64,000 nucleotides of DNA from an uncultured Bacilli bacterium (GCA_934098515.1 CAKOOK010000004.1:25991-89990); one strand, 5' to 3'; shown: positions 42,423 to 51,193, counted from the stretch's first letter. Made by a program: numbers and translations. The notes: generated by a model from the sequence alone, not told the origin.

Positions 42423-43386
42423 AGTCTTTATTAATTAAGAATGATGCTAGTTTTTCTGGGTCGTCATTATTCATAACTATACTATATATTAAATCAACAA
42501 CAGGCATTTTAATTTTTTTTCGGTTAAGCAAGGTATAGATACTTTTTAGGGTATAATATCCTTCAACTGTAGTGGTTTCTAAAAATTTTTTAGCTCCATC
42601 AAAGTCTTTTTTACCTAAAAGAATACCATATGAATAGTTTCTACTTTTTACGCTTGTACAAGTAAGAAGTAAGTCTCCAATGCCAGCAAAACTAAGTATT
42701 GTTTTCTTTCTGCCACCTAAAACTTTTATAAGCCATTTAATATCATGCATTGATTCAACTATTAAGAAACTTCTAGTTGATTCATTATAACCAAGACCGG
42801 TAATAATGCCGGCTGCTACTGCAATAACGTTTTTAATTGAACCACAAAGTTCAACGCCAATCATATCAGAACTCTTTCTTAATTTAACACTATTACTTGA
42901 TAGGGTTTCAATTATTAATTTAGAAGTTCTTCTATTAGATGCTGCTAAACTAAAGCCAATTGGTTCGCCACTTGCTAAATCTACTGCAAAGCTTGGGCCT
43001 GATATAACTGCATAGTTACAACTATTAGAGTTCTTCTTAAATACTTCATGAACAAACTCACAACTTCCTTGTTCAATTCCTTTACTACCAATACAGTAAA
43101 CGGCATCTTTTTTAGCATATTTATTAATTTTTTTTGTTACATCACCAATATATTTAGCACTTGTCATTAGATAAATAACATCAGCATCTATTACAGCATC
43201 TTTGATACTATCAGTAAATTTCATTTCCGTAGGTGTTTTAATACCAGGAATAATTTCTTTTCCACCCTGTATTTCTTTTAATTTATCTTTACTACTGCAC
43301 CATACTGTTACATCATTGCCATTTTTAAGCAAATTAACAGCGATAGCAAAGCCAAATGCCCCTGAACCTATAACTACACATCTCAT
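42421..43386 (-). CDS. gpsA: Glycerol-3-phosphate dehydrogenase [NAD(P)+]
   Basis: Makes sn-glycerol 3-phosphate from dihydroxyacetone phosphate for membrane lipids. The 321-residue protein has the Rossmann motif VIGSGAFGFAIAVNLLKNG, the ISGPSFAVDLASGEP motif and catalytic Lys in CGSIKNVIAVAAG. The start overlaps the rarA stop as TAATG on the minus strand. Length is slightly short but complete. Confidence 0.93.
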   Translation of the reverse strand: MRCVVIGSGAFGFAIAVNLLKNGNDVTVWCSSKDKLKEIQGGKEIIPGIKTPTEMKFTDSIKDAVIDADVIYLMTSAKYIGDVTKKINKYAKKDAVYCIGSKGIEQGSCEFVHEVFKKNSNSCNYAVISGPSFAVDLASGEPIGFSLAASNRRTSKLIIETLSSNSVKLRKSSDMIGVELCGSIKNVIAVAAGIITGLGYNESTRSFLIVESMHDIKWLIKVLGGRKKTILSFAGIGDLLLTCTSVKSRNYSYGILLGKKDFDGAKKFLETTTVEGYYTLKSIYTLLNRKKIKMPVVDLIYSIVMNNDDPEKLASFLINKD

Positions 43387-44579
43387 TACTTTTTCATCTC
43401 CTCATTGACCTTATTTAGGCCATTTTCATATTTATTAAAGTGTGGACTATAAAATTTTGTATTAACTAGATTATCTGGTAAGTATTGTTGTTTGACATAA
43501 TATTTAGGATAATCATGTGGATATTTATATTGTGGACTATTTGTTCTAATATGACTAGGAACTTTACCAGCACCACCTTTACGTACAACATTAATAGCTC
43601 TATCTAATGCTACATGTGCGGTATTACTTTTAGGAGATAGGGCCATTTCAGTTACAACAACACTTAATGGAATTCTTCCTTCAGGCATACCAAGTAGTTT
43701 AACAGCTTCGATTGCAGCATGCACTTTAGGCCCGATTCCAGGATTTGCTAGGCCAATGTCTTCATAAGCAATAACGCTCATTCTTCTAAAAATGATATCT
43801 AGATCTCCTGCTTCTAAAAGGACTGCTAAATAGTATAGGGCAGCATCTACATCACTACCACGTATGGATTTTTGAAAGGCACTAATTGTATCATAATAAC
43901 CAGAATCATTTTTGTCAGCAAATAGGGGAACTTTACCATTAACTGAAGTTACAACTTCCTTAGTAACCTTTTTATCACTAGAACTATAATAGCAAACTTC
44001 TAGAAGGTTTAGTGCACTTCTTAAATCACCATTTGAATAACTTGCTATAGCTTTAATTGTGTCATCATCTATTGTAATATCTTCTAGTTTTTGAATTCCT
44101 TTTTTAAGTCCTATAATTATATCGTCGGTACTTAATGGCTTAAGTTCGAATATCTGACATCTACTGCGAATTGCTGGATTAATTGAGTGATATGGATTAG
44201 ATGTTGTAAGACCAATAATTGTAATTAAACCACTCTCTAAATATGGAAGTAATATATCTTGTTTATCTTTATTCATTCTATGAATTTCATCTATAACTAA
44301 GATCATTGAGCCATTCATTTTAGCTTCTTCAATAACAATATCAAAGTCTTCCTTTTTGTTTACTACGGCATTAAGTGTTCTATAGGTCATATTAAGTTCA
44401 TGAACTATGGCACTAGCAATACTCGTTTTACCTGTTCCAGGAGGCCCATATAAAATCACTGAAAAAAGAACCTTATTATGAATGAGATTGCTTATAACTT
44501 TACCATCACCAACAAGATGATTTTGCCCAATAACGTCGCTTAGCTTTTCTGGTCTTAAAATATTTGCAAGTAGTTCCAT
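43386..44579 (-). CDS. rarA: Replication-associated recombination protein A (RarA/MgsA)
   Basis: AAA+ clamp-loader-like ATPase at stalled forks, 397 residues. It has LRPEKLSDVIGQNHLVG, Walker A GPPGTGKTS, Walker B LVIDEIHRMNKDKQD, an arginine-finger sensor and the C-terminal tetramerisation domain with YAHDY-like YKYPHDYPKYYVKQQYLPD. ATG 44579 is chosen over TTG 44594 because GGAGG lies just upstream. It and gpsA form a two-gene minus-strand unit inside a plus-strand region. Confidence 0.93.
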   Translation of the reverse strand: MELLANILRPEKLSDVIGQNHLVGDGKVISNLIHNKVLFSVILYGPPGTGKTSIASAIVHELNMTYRTLNAVVNKKEDFDIVIEEAKMNGSMILVIDEIHRMNKDKQDILLPYLESGLITIIGLTTSNPYHSINPAIRSRCQIFELKPLSTDDIIIGLKKGIQKLEDITIDDDTIKAIASYSNGDLRSALNLLEVCYYSSSDKKVTKEVVTSVNGKVPLFADKNDSGYYDTISAFQKSIRGSDVDAALYYLAVLLEAGDLDIIFRRMSVIAYEDIGLANPGIGPKVHAAIEAVKLLGMPEGRIPLSVVVTEMALSPKSNTAHVALDRAINVVRKGGAGKVPSHIRTNSPQYKYPHDYPKYYVKQQYLPDNLVNTKFYSPHFNKYENGLNKVNEEMKK

Positions 44580-44658
44580 AAGTTTTTCCTCCAACTAATA
44601 TTATATATTATATTTGAAAAAAACTAAAGACAAATGTATAATTAAATTGTGATGATAT

Positions 44659-45522
44659 ATGAATGAAAACCTAGAAAACTATCGTAATTATTTAAAATAT
44701 GAACGTGCCTATAGTGATAATACGGTAGGTGCTTATATGAACGATCTAAATAAATATGAAGAGTTTTTAAAGAAAGATATTTTAGAATCGGATACTGAAG
44801 ATTTAGAAAAGTATTTAAAATATATTAAAAACTTAGAAAGTACTACTGTAGCTCATAAAATAACGTCAATTAAGTCATATTTTAATTATAATATTAAAAG
44901 AGGAGTAGTAAGTGGGAATCCAGCTGATAAGGTATCTAGACCTAAACTTACTAAACACTTGCCAGAATATTTAACTGAGGAAGAAGTAGGAAAATTATTA
45001 GATGTTGAGGTTAAATCTCCTTATGATTATCGCAATAAGACTATTTTAGAACTTTTATACTCTTCTGGGATTAGAATTAGTGAGTTAGTTAATATAAAGA
45101 CTCCTAATTATGACAGTGAAGAATGTTTAATTAGAATTATGGGAAAAGGGAGTAAAGAAAGAATTGTTCCCCTAGGCGATTATGCTGTAAATATTATGAA
45201 TGATTACATGAACAATTATAGACCATTAATTAATAAGAAACATACGGATTATATTTTTATAAATAACAGGGGAGATAAGATAAGTAGGCAGTTTATTTTT
45301 AAAGTTATAAAAAAAGAAGCACTAAAAAAAGGTATAAAGAAAGACATCTCTCCTCATACCTTACGACACACATTTGCAACTCATTTATTAAAAAATGGTG
45401 CGGACCTAAGAATTATTCAAGAACTTCTTGGCCACGAAAATATAAGTACCACTCAAATTTATACACATGTGACTAATAATAAATTAAAGAGTGACTATGA
45501 AACTTATTTCCCTAAAGATTAA
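44659..45522 (+). CDS. xerD: Tyrosine recombinase XerC/XerD
   Basis: A 287-residue site-specific recombinase. The N-terminal SAM-like core-binding domain (about 1-85) precedes the catalytic domain with Arg in SSGIRISELVN, Lys in MGKGSKERIVPL, HTLRHTFATHLL (His, Arg), GHENISTTQIYTHV (His and Tyr nucleophile). A dif-like site lies 1.25 kb downstream, so dimer resolution at the terminus is its likely job. XerC and XerD cannot be told apart by eye; a partner is not in the window. It overlaps the tiny minus-strand ORF by 4 nt. Confidence 0.88.
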   Translation: MNENLENYRNYLKYERAYSDNTVGAYMNDLNKYEEFLKKDILESDTEDLEKYLKYIKNLESTTVAHKITSIKSYFNYNIKRGVVSGNPADKVSRPKLTKHLPEYLTEEEVGKLLDVEVKSPYDYRNKTILELLYSSGIRISELVNIKTPNYDSEECLIRIMGKGSKERIVPLGDYAVNIMNDYMNNYRPLINKKHTDYIFINNRGDKISRQFIFKVIKKEALKKGIKKDISPHTLRHTFATHLLKNGADLRIIQELLGHENISTTQIYTHVTNNKLKSDYETYFPKD

Positions 45523-45626
45523 CGTGCGTTGTTTTCATTATGACATCCAGAGTTTTTACATCTAGAGTTATTTTTTGCTGATTCTCTTGCTGAGTTTCTA
45601 GCCTTAGCTTTGTTTTTACTTTTCAT
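45519..45626 (-). CDS. Small basic Asn/Ser-rich protein, 35 residues
   Basis: A 35-codon ORF, MKSKNKAKARNSARESAK onward, ending NENNAR. It is basic, rich in Asn, Ser and Ala, and has a CKNSGCH cluster that could bind metal. A perfect AGGAGG site lies 6 nt before the ATG at 45626, which is the main evidence that it is real. Its stop overlaps the xer stop from the other strand. Function unknown. Confidence 0.6.
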   Translation of the reverse strand: MKSKNKAKARNSARESAKNNSRCKNSGCHNENNAR

Positions 45627-45718
45627 ATCTTACCTCCTATACTTATTATGTACTAAATTAGTTTTATAATTCGTTTAATAAATGGAAAATAATGGTATAA
45701 GAAGGCATATATTTTATT

Positions 45719-46468
45719 ATGAAAGAAATATTTTTACCATTTATAATATCTTTAATTGCTGGTTTATCTACACTTATTGGTTATTTGTTTATTTATATTA
45801 AGCCATCTAAAACAAGTAATTTTATTGGAGCATCGCTTGCTTTTTCGATGACAATAATGATGATAATATCTATTACTGATTTGATTCCAGAAGGTTTCTT
45901 TTATTTAAAAAAAGAGTATAATATTTTCCTTGCTATTTTAATATTAATTATTGCAATGTTTTTGGGTTATATTTTAAATAGATTGATAGGTAAACAAATT
46001 AGTAAATCTAAAAAAGAGAAGGGGAGTTTGTATAAATTAGGTATACTATCGATGATTGCTTTAATGTTACATAATCTTCCAGAAGGAATTTTAACTTTTT
46101 TAAGTTCAAGTATAGATATTAAAATAGGTTTAAAGTATAGTATTGCAATTATGCTTCACAATATTCCTGAAGGTATAGCTATTGCAATTCCAATATATTA
46201 TAGTACTAGATCTAAGGGTAAAGCTTTTTTTAATACTTTTATAAGCGGTTTGTCTGAGCCGCTTGGAGCAATTCTGGCTTATATATTTTTGTATAAATAT
46301 ATGTCTAATACATTAATTAGTATAATTTTACTTATGACTGCTAGTATAATGATTAGTATATCTATTAATGATATATTTAAGGAAACTGAGAAATATAATA
46401 AGCTATCAGTAATTAAAGGGATTTTATTAGGTATTGTTATTGGTTTTATAACTTTTATACTCACCTAG
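45719..46468 (+). CDS. ZIP-family metal transporter
   Basis: A 249-residue membrane protein with about eight hydrophobic segments. Metal-site motifs HNLPEGILTF (about 118-127) and HNIPEGIAIAIP (about 144-155) are those of ZupT-like ZIP carriers for zinc or other divalent ions, with a variable loop rich in Lys/Ser between helices 3 and 4. The ribosome site is weak. It is the last plus-strand gene before the terminus block. It contains a GAGAAGGG octamer at 46016-46023. Confidence 0.88.
   Translation: MKEIFLPFIISLIAGLSTLIGYLFIYIKPSKTSNFIGASLAFSMTIMMIISITDLIPEGFFYLKKEYNIFLAILILIIAMFLGYILNRLIGKQISKSKKEKGSLYKLGILSMIALMLHNLPEGILTFLSSSIDIKIGLKYSIAIMLHNIPEGIAIAIPIYYSTRSKGKAFFNTFISGLSEPLGAILAYIFLYKYMSNTLISIILLMTASIMISISINDIFKETEKYNKLSVIKGILLGIVIGFITFILT
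46016..46023 (+). promoter_or_regulatory. GAGAAGGG octamer, candidate SpoIIIE/FtsK orienting site
   Basis: Exact match to the Bacillus subtilis SRS octamer, on the plus strand and pointing toward the dif-like site 750 nt away. A second copy is at 46500-46507. Function is inferred. Confidence 0.35.
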
Positions 46469-46499
46469 CCTATATGTAAAGTAACTGTACACATATAAG

Positions 46500-46507
46500 G
46501 AGAAGGG
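46500..46507 (+). promoter_or_regulatory. GAGAAGGG octamer, second candidate orienting site
   Basis: Same octamer and orientation as 46016-46023, 269 nt before the dif-like site, in purine-rich sequence. Inferred function only. Confidence 0.35.
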
Positions 46508-46544
46508 GAAAGAGTAGTAAAATATAAAATATTATATTTGAGTA

Positions 46545-46558
46545 CATGCGTACGCATG
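46545..46558. repeat. Perfect 14-nt palindrome
   Basis: CATGCGTACGCATG stands out as a GC-rich patch in the AT-rich block. It may be a protein-binding site; nothing else supports a function. Confidence 0.6.
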
Positions 46559-46775
46559 ATGATATAATAATTAATAATCAAATATAATAAATATATATTA
46601 CATATTAGAAATCAAGAATTAATATATATAAAGAGTAATTAATTATAAATATAAAATGAATTTAGAAATAAAAAAATAACTTAGTTAAAAGTTATAATAA
46701 TTAGTTTATAAAGATTAATGATTTACTAATAAGGAATTATATTATAAATTATCCAAAATTATTATCAAAAGTAAG

Positions 46776-46803
46776 AGTTAACATAACATACATTATAGGA
46801 AGT
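46776..46803. other. dif: dif-like chromosome dimer resolution site
   Basis: The 28 nt have the 11-6-11 layout of dif: arm AGTTAACATAA (46776-46786), a 6-nt centre (46787-46792) and arm TTATAGGAAGT (46793-46803). Compared with the Bacillus subtilis dif recalled from memory (complement strand), 24 of 28 positions agree. The two arms are partly inverted, as Xer binding needs. The nearby xer gene and the switch of gene direction support the call. Confidence 0.85.
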
Positions 46804-47047
46804 TATACTAAAACTTAAAAAAGCTTATAAATTGTATTCCTTAATGATTTAACTATAAATCAATAAATTCATTTATAAGATATTTATAACTAAATTTTAT
46901 TAAATTATAAATATATAAATTTGTAATCTATCATACTCTTATTAATTATTATCTTTTAAGAATATATTTTATAACTATATTATTAGTTATGTTACCTATA
47001 ATTAATTTTTGCTAATAAGTTAATAGATATATAGATTGTTTTATTAA

Positions 47048-47093
47048 AACCACTCCCCTTTTTATGTGAAAATTTAAAGTAGGGGAAGTGGTT
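47048..47093. terminator. Strong hairpin, terminator at the end of the XRE gene
   Basis: AACCACTCCCC (47048-47058) pairs with GGGGAAGTGGTT (47082-47093). T runs follow on both strands, so it can end minus-strand transcription from the regulator gene and stop plus-strand transcription too. Confidence 0.75.
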
Positions 47094-47100
47094 ATTTTTT

Positions 47101-47904
47101 TTAATTCTTTTTTCGAGATTCAATTTCGTAAATTTTTTCGTAAACTTCAGCTGCATTTTCTGTGTTAATCTCAGTATAACCGAGTTCACGTAGAGCTTGA
47201 ACCTTAACAGTATTAAGTTGCTGAGTACGAGACAATTTTTCTTCTTTACGAGTTTCAATTTCTTGAACGAATCTATTGTGGGATTCAATTACCCTATTCT
47301 TACTTGCATTTCCACTATTGTAAAGGGTAAAGGCAGAATGGACAATTCCTTCAAACATAAATTGTTTATCTTCATTAAATTTAAATTCATTTGGATTAGT
47401 AAACCCAGCTGCCTTACTCATATAAGCAAGCATATATTTAATTTCTGGAATGTTCTCAATAGATTGAAGTAAACGGTACATATAAAGTAGTGCATAATAA
47501 CTTTCTTCATGATCGTCTGTATCAAGTAATTTTTCTTTAATTAAGAAAGAAATATCACTTACTAGTTGTTGCTCTTCTTTCTTTAATCCTTTTAAATCAA
47601 GATACTCCCCTTGCATGTTATCTTTTAATCCTTTGCTTAATCTATCTTCTACTTCCATTAGGTATTCTGTAGTGACTTTAATATTTTTAATAGTTTCTTC
47701 ATCGCCATCTTCAATATCTAATAATTTAAGTAAAGATATCTTTTTCTCCTTTGGCCATTTGCTTAAATTAGGTAGTTCTAAATAGTTATAAACCATTTGT
47801 CTACTAACTCCTAAATACTTGGCAAGTCTAACTTTAGAGATGCCTAATTCTTGTAATATATCATTTAAATATTTCATAATATTTTTAATTTCTCTCCTAT
47901 TCAT
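47101..47904 (-). CDS. XRE-type helix-turn-helix regulator
   Basis: A 267-residue protein with an N-terminal HTH (about residues 13-35: LQELGISKVRLAKYLGVSRQMVYNYLE) and a long helical C-terminal part with no known ligand domain. ATG 47904 lies about 10 nt after the predicted start site and has no ribosome site; ATG 47877 is a second choice. The promoter is consensus. Targets are unknown; a palindrome over the -35 box may be its own operator. Confidence 0.75.
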   Translation of the reverse strand: MNRREIKNIMKYLNDILQELGISKVRLAKYLGVSRQMVYNYLELPNLSKWPKEKKISLLKLLDIEDGDEETIKNIKVTTEYLMEVEDRLSKGLKDNMQGEYLDLKGLKKEEQQLVSDISFLIKEKLLDTDDHEESYYALLYMYRLLQSIENIPEIKYMLAYMSKAAGFTNPNEFKFNEDKQFMFEGIVHSAFTLYNSGNASKNRVIESHNRFVQEIETRKEEKLSRTQQLNTVKVQALRELGYTEINTENAAEVYEKIYEIESRKKN

Positions 47905-47920
47905 TATTGTTTACATTATT

Positions 47921-47949
47921 ATTGTACCCAGTTTACGTTCACTTGTCAA
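47921..47949 (-). promoter_or_regulatory. Promoter of the XRE regulator with palindromic operator
   Basis: On the minus strand, -35 TTGACA (47949-47944), a 17-nt spacer and -10 TACAAT (47926-47921). The palindrome ACTTGACAAGT (47951-47941) covers the -35 box, as an autorepressor site would. Confidence 0.75.
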
Positions 47950-47962
47950 GTAAGTTGGCATT

Positions 47963-47985
47963 AAAAAAGCCTAAAATTAAAGGCT
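47963..47985 (-). terminator. Rho-independent terminator after mnmA
   Basis: On the minus strand AGCCT (47985-47981) pairs with AGGCT (47972-47968) and ends in a T run (47967-47963). Confidence 0.75.
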
Positions 47986-48007
47986 ATATTTTTATTTTAT
48001 TGATTAT

Positions 48008-49114
48008 TTATAAATACCAAAGGTTTTCACCATTTTTCATTACTGTCTTAATTATTCCTGAACCTAGACATTGTTCTCCTAGGTAGAATACACATGCTTG
48101 ACCAGGGGTAACTGATTTAACTTTTTCAGGGTATTTTACAAGGATTTCATTATTTTCTAAATACTCAAGGATTACTTCGTAATCGTTACCGCGATATCTG
48201 AATTTTGCAGTGCAGAATGTTGGTCTTGATGGCGAGATGAAATTTACGTTATCTACTAAGCAAGCATCTGAATAAAGTTCTTCTGGATCATCACCAAATG
48301 ATACATATAAGATATTTTTTTTAACATCTTTACCTACGACAAAGTGTTTTTCTAAGTTACCAGATACGCCAACATTTCTTCTTTGACCAATTGTATAGTT
48401 CATAAGGCCTTGATGAGTACCGATAACATCACCTGTTTTAATATCAATAATATCACCTGGATTAGGTTTTAAGAAGTTAGAGATAAACTTTTGATAGTTA
48501 CGTTCTCCAATGAAACATATTCCAGTGGAGTCTTTCTTTTTAGCAGTTGGTATACCGGCTTCTTCAGCTATTTTTCTTACTTCTGGTTTAGTTAAGTGCC
48601 CAATTGGAAATAATACATCTTTAAATTGTCCGACAGGGACTTGTGCTAGGAAGTAGGTTTGATCTTTGTTTAGGTCAGCAGCTCTACATAATCTATTACC
48701 AACAATTCTAGCATAGTGACCAGTAGCGATTTTATCTGCACCTAGTTTTTTAGCTTCTTTAATAAATAAATCAAATTTAATATATTTATTACACATTAAG
48801 TCTGGATTAGGTGTTCTTCCAAGTTTTAACTCATTTAAGAAATATTCAAATACGTTATCCCAGTATTCTTTAACAAAATCTATACGGTGAAGAGGAATAC
48901 CTAGTTTATTACATACTTCTAAAGCGTCGTTATAGTCCTGTTCTTGAGGACAAATATTATCATTAAGAGTTGGGTTACCAGAAACGTCCCCATTAACCAT
49001 GGCGTCCCAGTTACGCATGAATAATCCAATTACTTCATATCCTTCTTTTTTTAGTAAGTAAGCAGCTACTGAAGAGTCAACTCCCCCACTCATTCCAATT
49101 ACAACTTTTTCCAT
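48008..49114 (-). CDS. mnmA: tRNA 2-thiouridylase MnmA
   Basis: Adds sulfur to U34 of Lys, Glu and Gln tRNAs, 368 residues. The PP-loop GMSGGVDSS is at residues 7-15, a catalytic Cys lies in PDLMCNKYIKFD and the second in TGICFIGERNYQKF. The family's C-terminal beta-barrel is complete. ATG 49114 is preferred; GTG 49123 is possible. Neither has a clear ribosome site. Confidence 0.94.
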   Translation of the reverse strand: MEKVVIGMSGGVDSSVAAYLLKKEGYEVIGLFMRNWDAMVNGDVSGNPTLNDNICPQEQDYNDALEVCNKLGIPLHRIDFVKEYWDNVFEYFLNELKLGRTPNPDLMCNKYIKFDLFIKEAKKLGADKIATGHYARIVGNRLCRAADLNKDQTYFLAQVPVGQFKDVLFPIGHLTKPEVRKIAEEAGIPTAKKKDSTGICFIGERNYQKFISNFLKPNPGDIIDIKTGDVIGTHQGLMNYTIGQRRNVGVSGNLEKHFVVGKDVKKNILYVSFGDDPEELYSDACLVDNVNFISPSRPTFCTAKFRYRGNDYEVILEYLENNEILVKYPEKVKSVTPGQACVFYLGEQCLGSGIIKTVMKNGENLWYL

Positions 49115-49140
49115 AAATATCACATATATATAATAGCAAA

Positions 49141-49710
49141 TTATAGAAGAAAAAGCAAAAGGCTTATGATTTTATTGCTTAGAAAATAAATTAGGGTTTC
49201 ATTTATTAATGCTATTCCTAAAAGGATACTTAATCTTTTAATGTGTTTAATAATAATAGTACTTTTATCTGTATGAAGTTTTTGTATGAATGATATGCTG
49301 TAGGTAATGCTTATTATACATAAATAACTAATTATTAGAAGCCAAACTAGTTTATTACATATAAATACACCTGTACCAAATAAAAGCCCCGAAATACCTT
49401 TATATTTAATCATAGATGCTATAAAGAAACCAAGTGATGCTATTTCATAAAAATTATAAAATAGCACTAAGATGCTTCCAAATACTGATAAAGATAAAAC
49501 AAATAGTACACATAATATTATAGAGTGAATTATAATAAAGTTTTGTGGTTCATTAATAGATGTTTTAATATTGCTTAGACTAGTTATAATTCCTTCTTTA
49601 ACGCTTGTATCTAAATTTAGAAAGATGTATACACCAAATAAGAAAGCAATTATTAATAAGCCAAATAAAAACTTAATTAGAAAGGTACTGCTATTATTTT
49701 TTAATTTCAT
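49141..49710 (-). CDS. Multi-span membrane protein, SpoIIM-like
   Basis: A 189-residue protein with five hydrophobic segments (about 12-31, 58-82, 85-100, 115-140, 155-188). The pattern LGFFIASMIKYKGISGLLFGTGVF resembles SpoIIM/DUF95 proteins, which in Bacillus join the engulfment hydrolase complex with SpoIIP and SpoIID. The gene upstream in the same direction is a cell-wall hydrolase. AGGAGAA precedes ATG 49710. The family call is tentative. Confidence 0.5.
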   Translation of the reverse strand: MKLKNNSSTFLIKFLFGLLIIAFLFGVYIFLNLDTSVKEGIITSLSNIKTSINEPQNFIIIHSIILCVLFVLSLSVFGSILVLFYNFYEIASLGFFIASMIKYKGISGLLFGTGVFICNKLVWLLIISYLCIISITYSISFIQKLHTDKSTIIIKHIKRLSILLGIALINETLIYFLSNKIISLLLFLL

Positions 49711-49747
49711 AGCGTTCTCCTAATTAAGTATATACTTTTTATTTAAT

Positions 49748-51088
49748 TTAAGACCACATAGATGTTAAATTACCATCATTTTTATAATATTTATCCATTA
49801 AAACAACATGGGTAAAGGTATTTCCTATATTTGTTTTTAAATATTTTTTAGCAACAGCACCACCAAGGTTTGGAAGGCTTTCTGCAACATAAATACTGTC
49901 TTCGTCTATTCCAATAATCATCCCAATGTGGCCCCAGTAATTGATTAAATCACCTGCTCTAATTTTTCCAGATTTAATTAGTTCTGGTGTTAATCTTACA
50001 AATTCTCCTAATTTAGTCATTTGATATGGATAGTCACTGTCTCCTGCACCAATATCTCCTGGATCAAAGCCGGCATTTTTTAAGGTCCATGAAATGAATC
50101 CTGAGCAGTCTAGTCCATTGGGTTTCTTAGAACCCATAATATAACCATATTCAGGTGCTGGTTCTAGGTTTGTTAAAGGACATCCCCATATTGCAGGTCC
50201 TCGATAAGAAGCAATAATATCATCTTTTTTAGAATCATCTAAGTATAGTCCTACTTTGTAGTAACGACCTTCACCATCAGCAAAGTGAACTCCACTAGGA
50301 TGAACTCTACCATTTTCATAAAAATAAGGTATTCTATATTTAAACTCTAGTGTTAAAAATCTAGCAGCCTCTAGGGCCCCAGCTCTTGTTTTATAACCAC
50401 TTTCATTTATTCTAAAGCTAAGTAACTTATCTAAAAGTTCAGCTTCACTCTTACTATATCTATTGCAAGGAATAACCTCTTTCTTCTCTTTATGGTAGGT
50501 TGGCTTTTCAATTATATCTGTAACTACTATTTTTATACTCTTACTTTCTGTCTTTATTTCACACTGGCCAGTGGCATTAGCTTTCATTACACCATTATTA
50601 ATACTAACAATGTCTTCGTTGCTAGATTTAATTTTACTTAACTTCTTATTATTATCAATAACAAGCTCATCATATTTTAAACTTTTTTTATCACCTAAAA
50701 CCATATAAATAATATCATCTTCAAAATTAAAAGATAAAATATTATCTACATAATCGGTTAAATTAACTTCTTTAGTTTTTCGATAATTATTTTTAAGGTA
50801 AATCTTATAATCTTTACTTATTTTTAGTGTTAGATTGCATACCCCATTAGTTGATGGACTGCTTGTATTATATGTATCATTATAAGCGGTGCAGATAAAT
50901 TCTTCTTTAGAGTTTCCTTTAATACTTATATCAAAACTAGTCTTATCATCATTAATCTTAACAATGCTAATATTGCTTAAACTTAAAAAGATATTGCTTT
51001 TATAATATACTGCATAAAAAATTAGGAACAATACTAGTATTAACAAACTAACCAAGACCCCAATTATTATTCTTTTAAAATCTTTCAT
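49748..51088 (-). CDS. NlpC/P60-type cell-wall peptidase with Ig-like domain
   Basis: A 446-residue envelope protein. One N-terminal helix (8-29) anchors it outside the cell. A Big_2-like domain (about 130-190: KSSNEDIVSINNGVMKANATGQCEI) precedes the C-terminal peptidase with Cys in NGLDCSGFISWTL and His in NYWGHIGMIIG, then AES. It should cut peptidoglycan stem peptides. AAAGGT precedes ATG 51088. It runs into the SpoIIM-like gene after 37 nt. Confidence 0.82.
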   Translation of the reverse strand: MKDFKRIIIGVLVSLLILVLFLIFYAVYYKSNIFLSLSNISIVKINDDKTSFDISIKGNSKEEFICTAYNDTYNTSSPSTNGVCNLTLKISKDYKIYLKNNYRKTKEVNLTDYVDNILSFNFEDDIIYMVLGDKKSLKYDELVIDNNKKLSKIKSSNEDIVSINNGVMKANATGQCEIKTESKSIKIVVTDIIEKPTYHKEKKEVIPCNRYSKSEAELLDKLLSFRINESGYKTRAGALEAARFLTLEFKYRIPYFYENGRVHPSGVHFADGEGRYYKVGLYLDDSKKDDIIASYRGPAIWGCPLTNLEPAPEYGYIMGSKKPNGLDCSGFISWTLKNAGFDPGDIGAGDSDYPYQMTKLGEFVRLTPELIKSGKIRAGDLINYWGHIGMIIGIDEDSIYVAESLPNLGGAVAKKYLKTNIGNTFTHVVLMDKYYKNDGNLTSMWS

Positions 51089-51169
51089 AAATACGACCTT
51101 TTACTTATAAATTAAGTATAGCATAATAAAAATAAATAATAAATACTTTAATTTTAATATTTTTTTTAG

Positions 51170-51175
51170 TATAAT
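51170..51175 (+). promoter_or_regulatory. -10 box for the 37-residue membrane protein
   Basis: TATAAT, 19 nt before the GAGGTGA ribosome site-start region. No clear -35 box. Confidence 0.45.
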
Positions 51176-51193
51176 TGTTTCATGAGGTGAAGC

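Larger units (their letters stand above)
46469..47100. other. Gene-free, very AT-rich replication-terminus block
   Basis: No ORF with a ribosome site is visible over about 630 nt, and the sequence is almost only A and T apart from a few short patches. It holds a GAGAAGGG octamer (46500), a 14-nt palindrome (46545-46558), the dif-like site (46776-46803) and a hairpin (47048-47093). Genes on the left mostly run rightward; those on the right run leftward. No DnaA-box cluster is seen, which argues against an origin. Confidence 0.75.

Noticed and set aside
46469..47100. The AT-rich block as the replication origin
   Set aside because: There is no dnaA or dnaN nearby and no cluster of DnaA boxes. 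A dif-like site and converging gene directions point to the terminus.
46992..47288. Minus-strand ORF of 98 codons overlapping the XRE gene end
   Set aside because: It has no ribosome site, runs through a terminator hairpin and overlaps a better supported gene in another frame.
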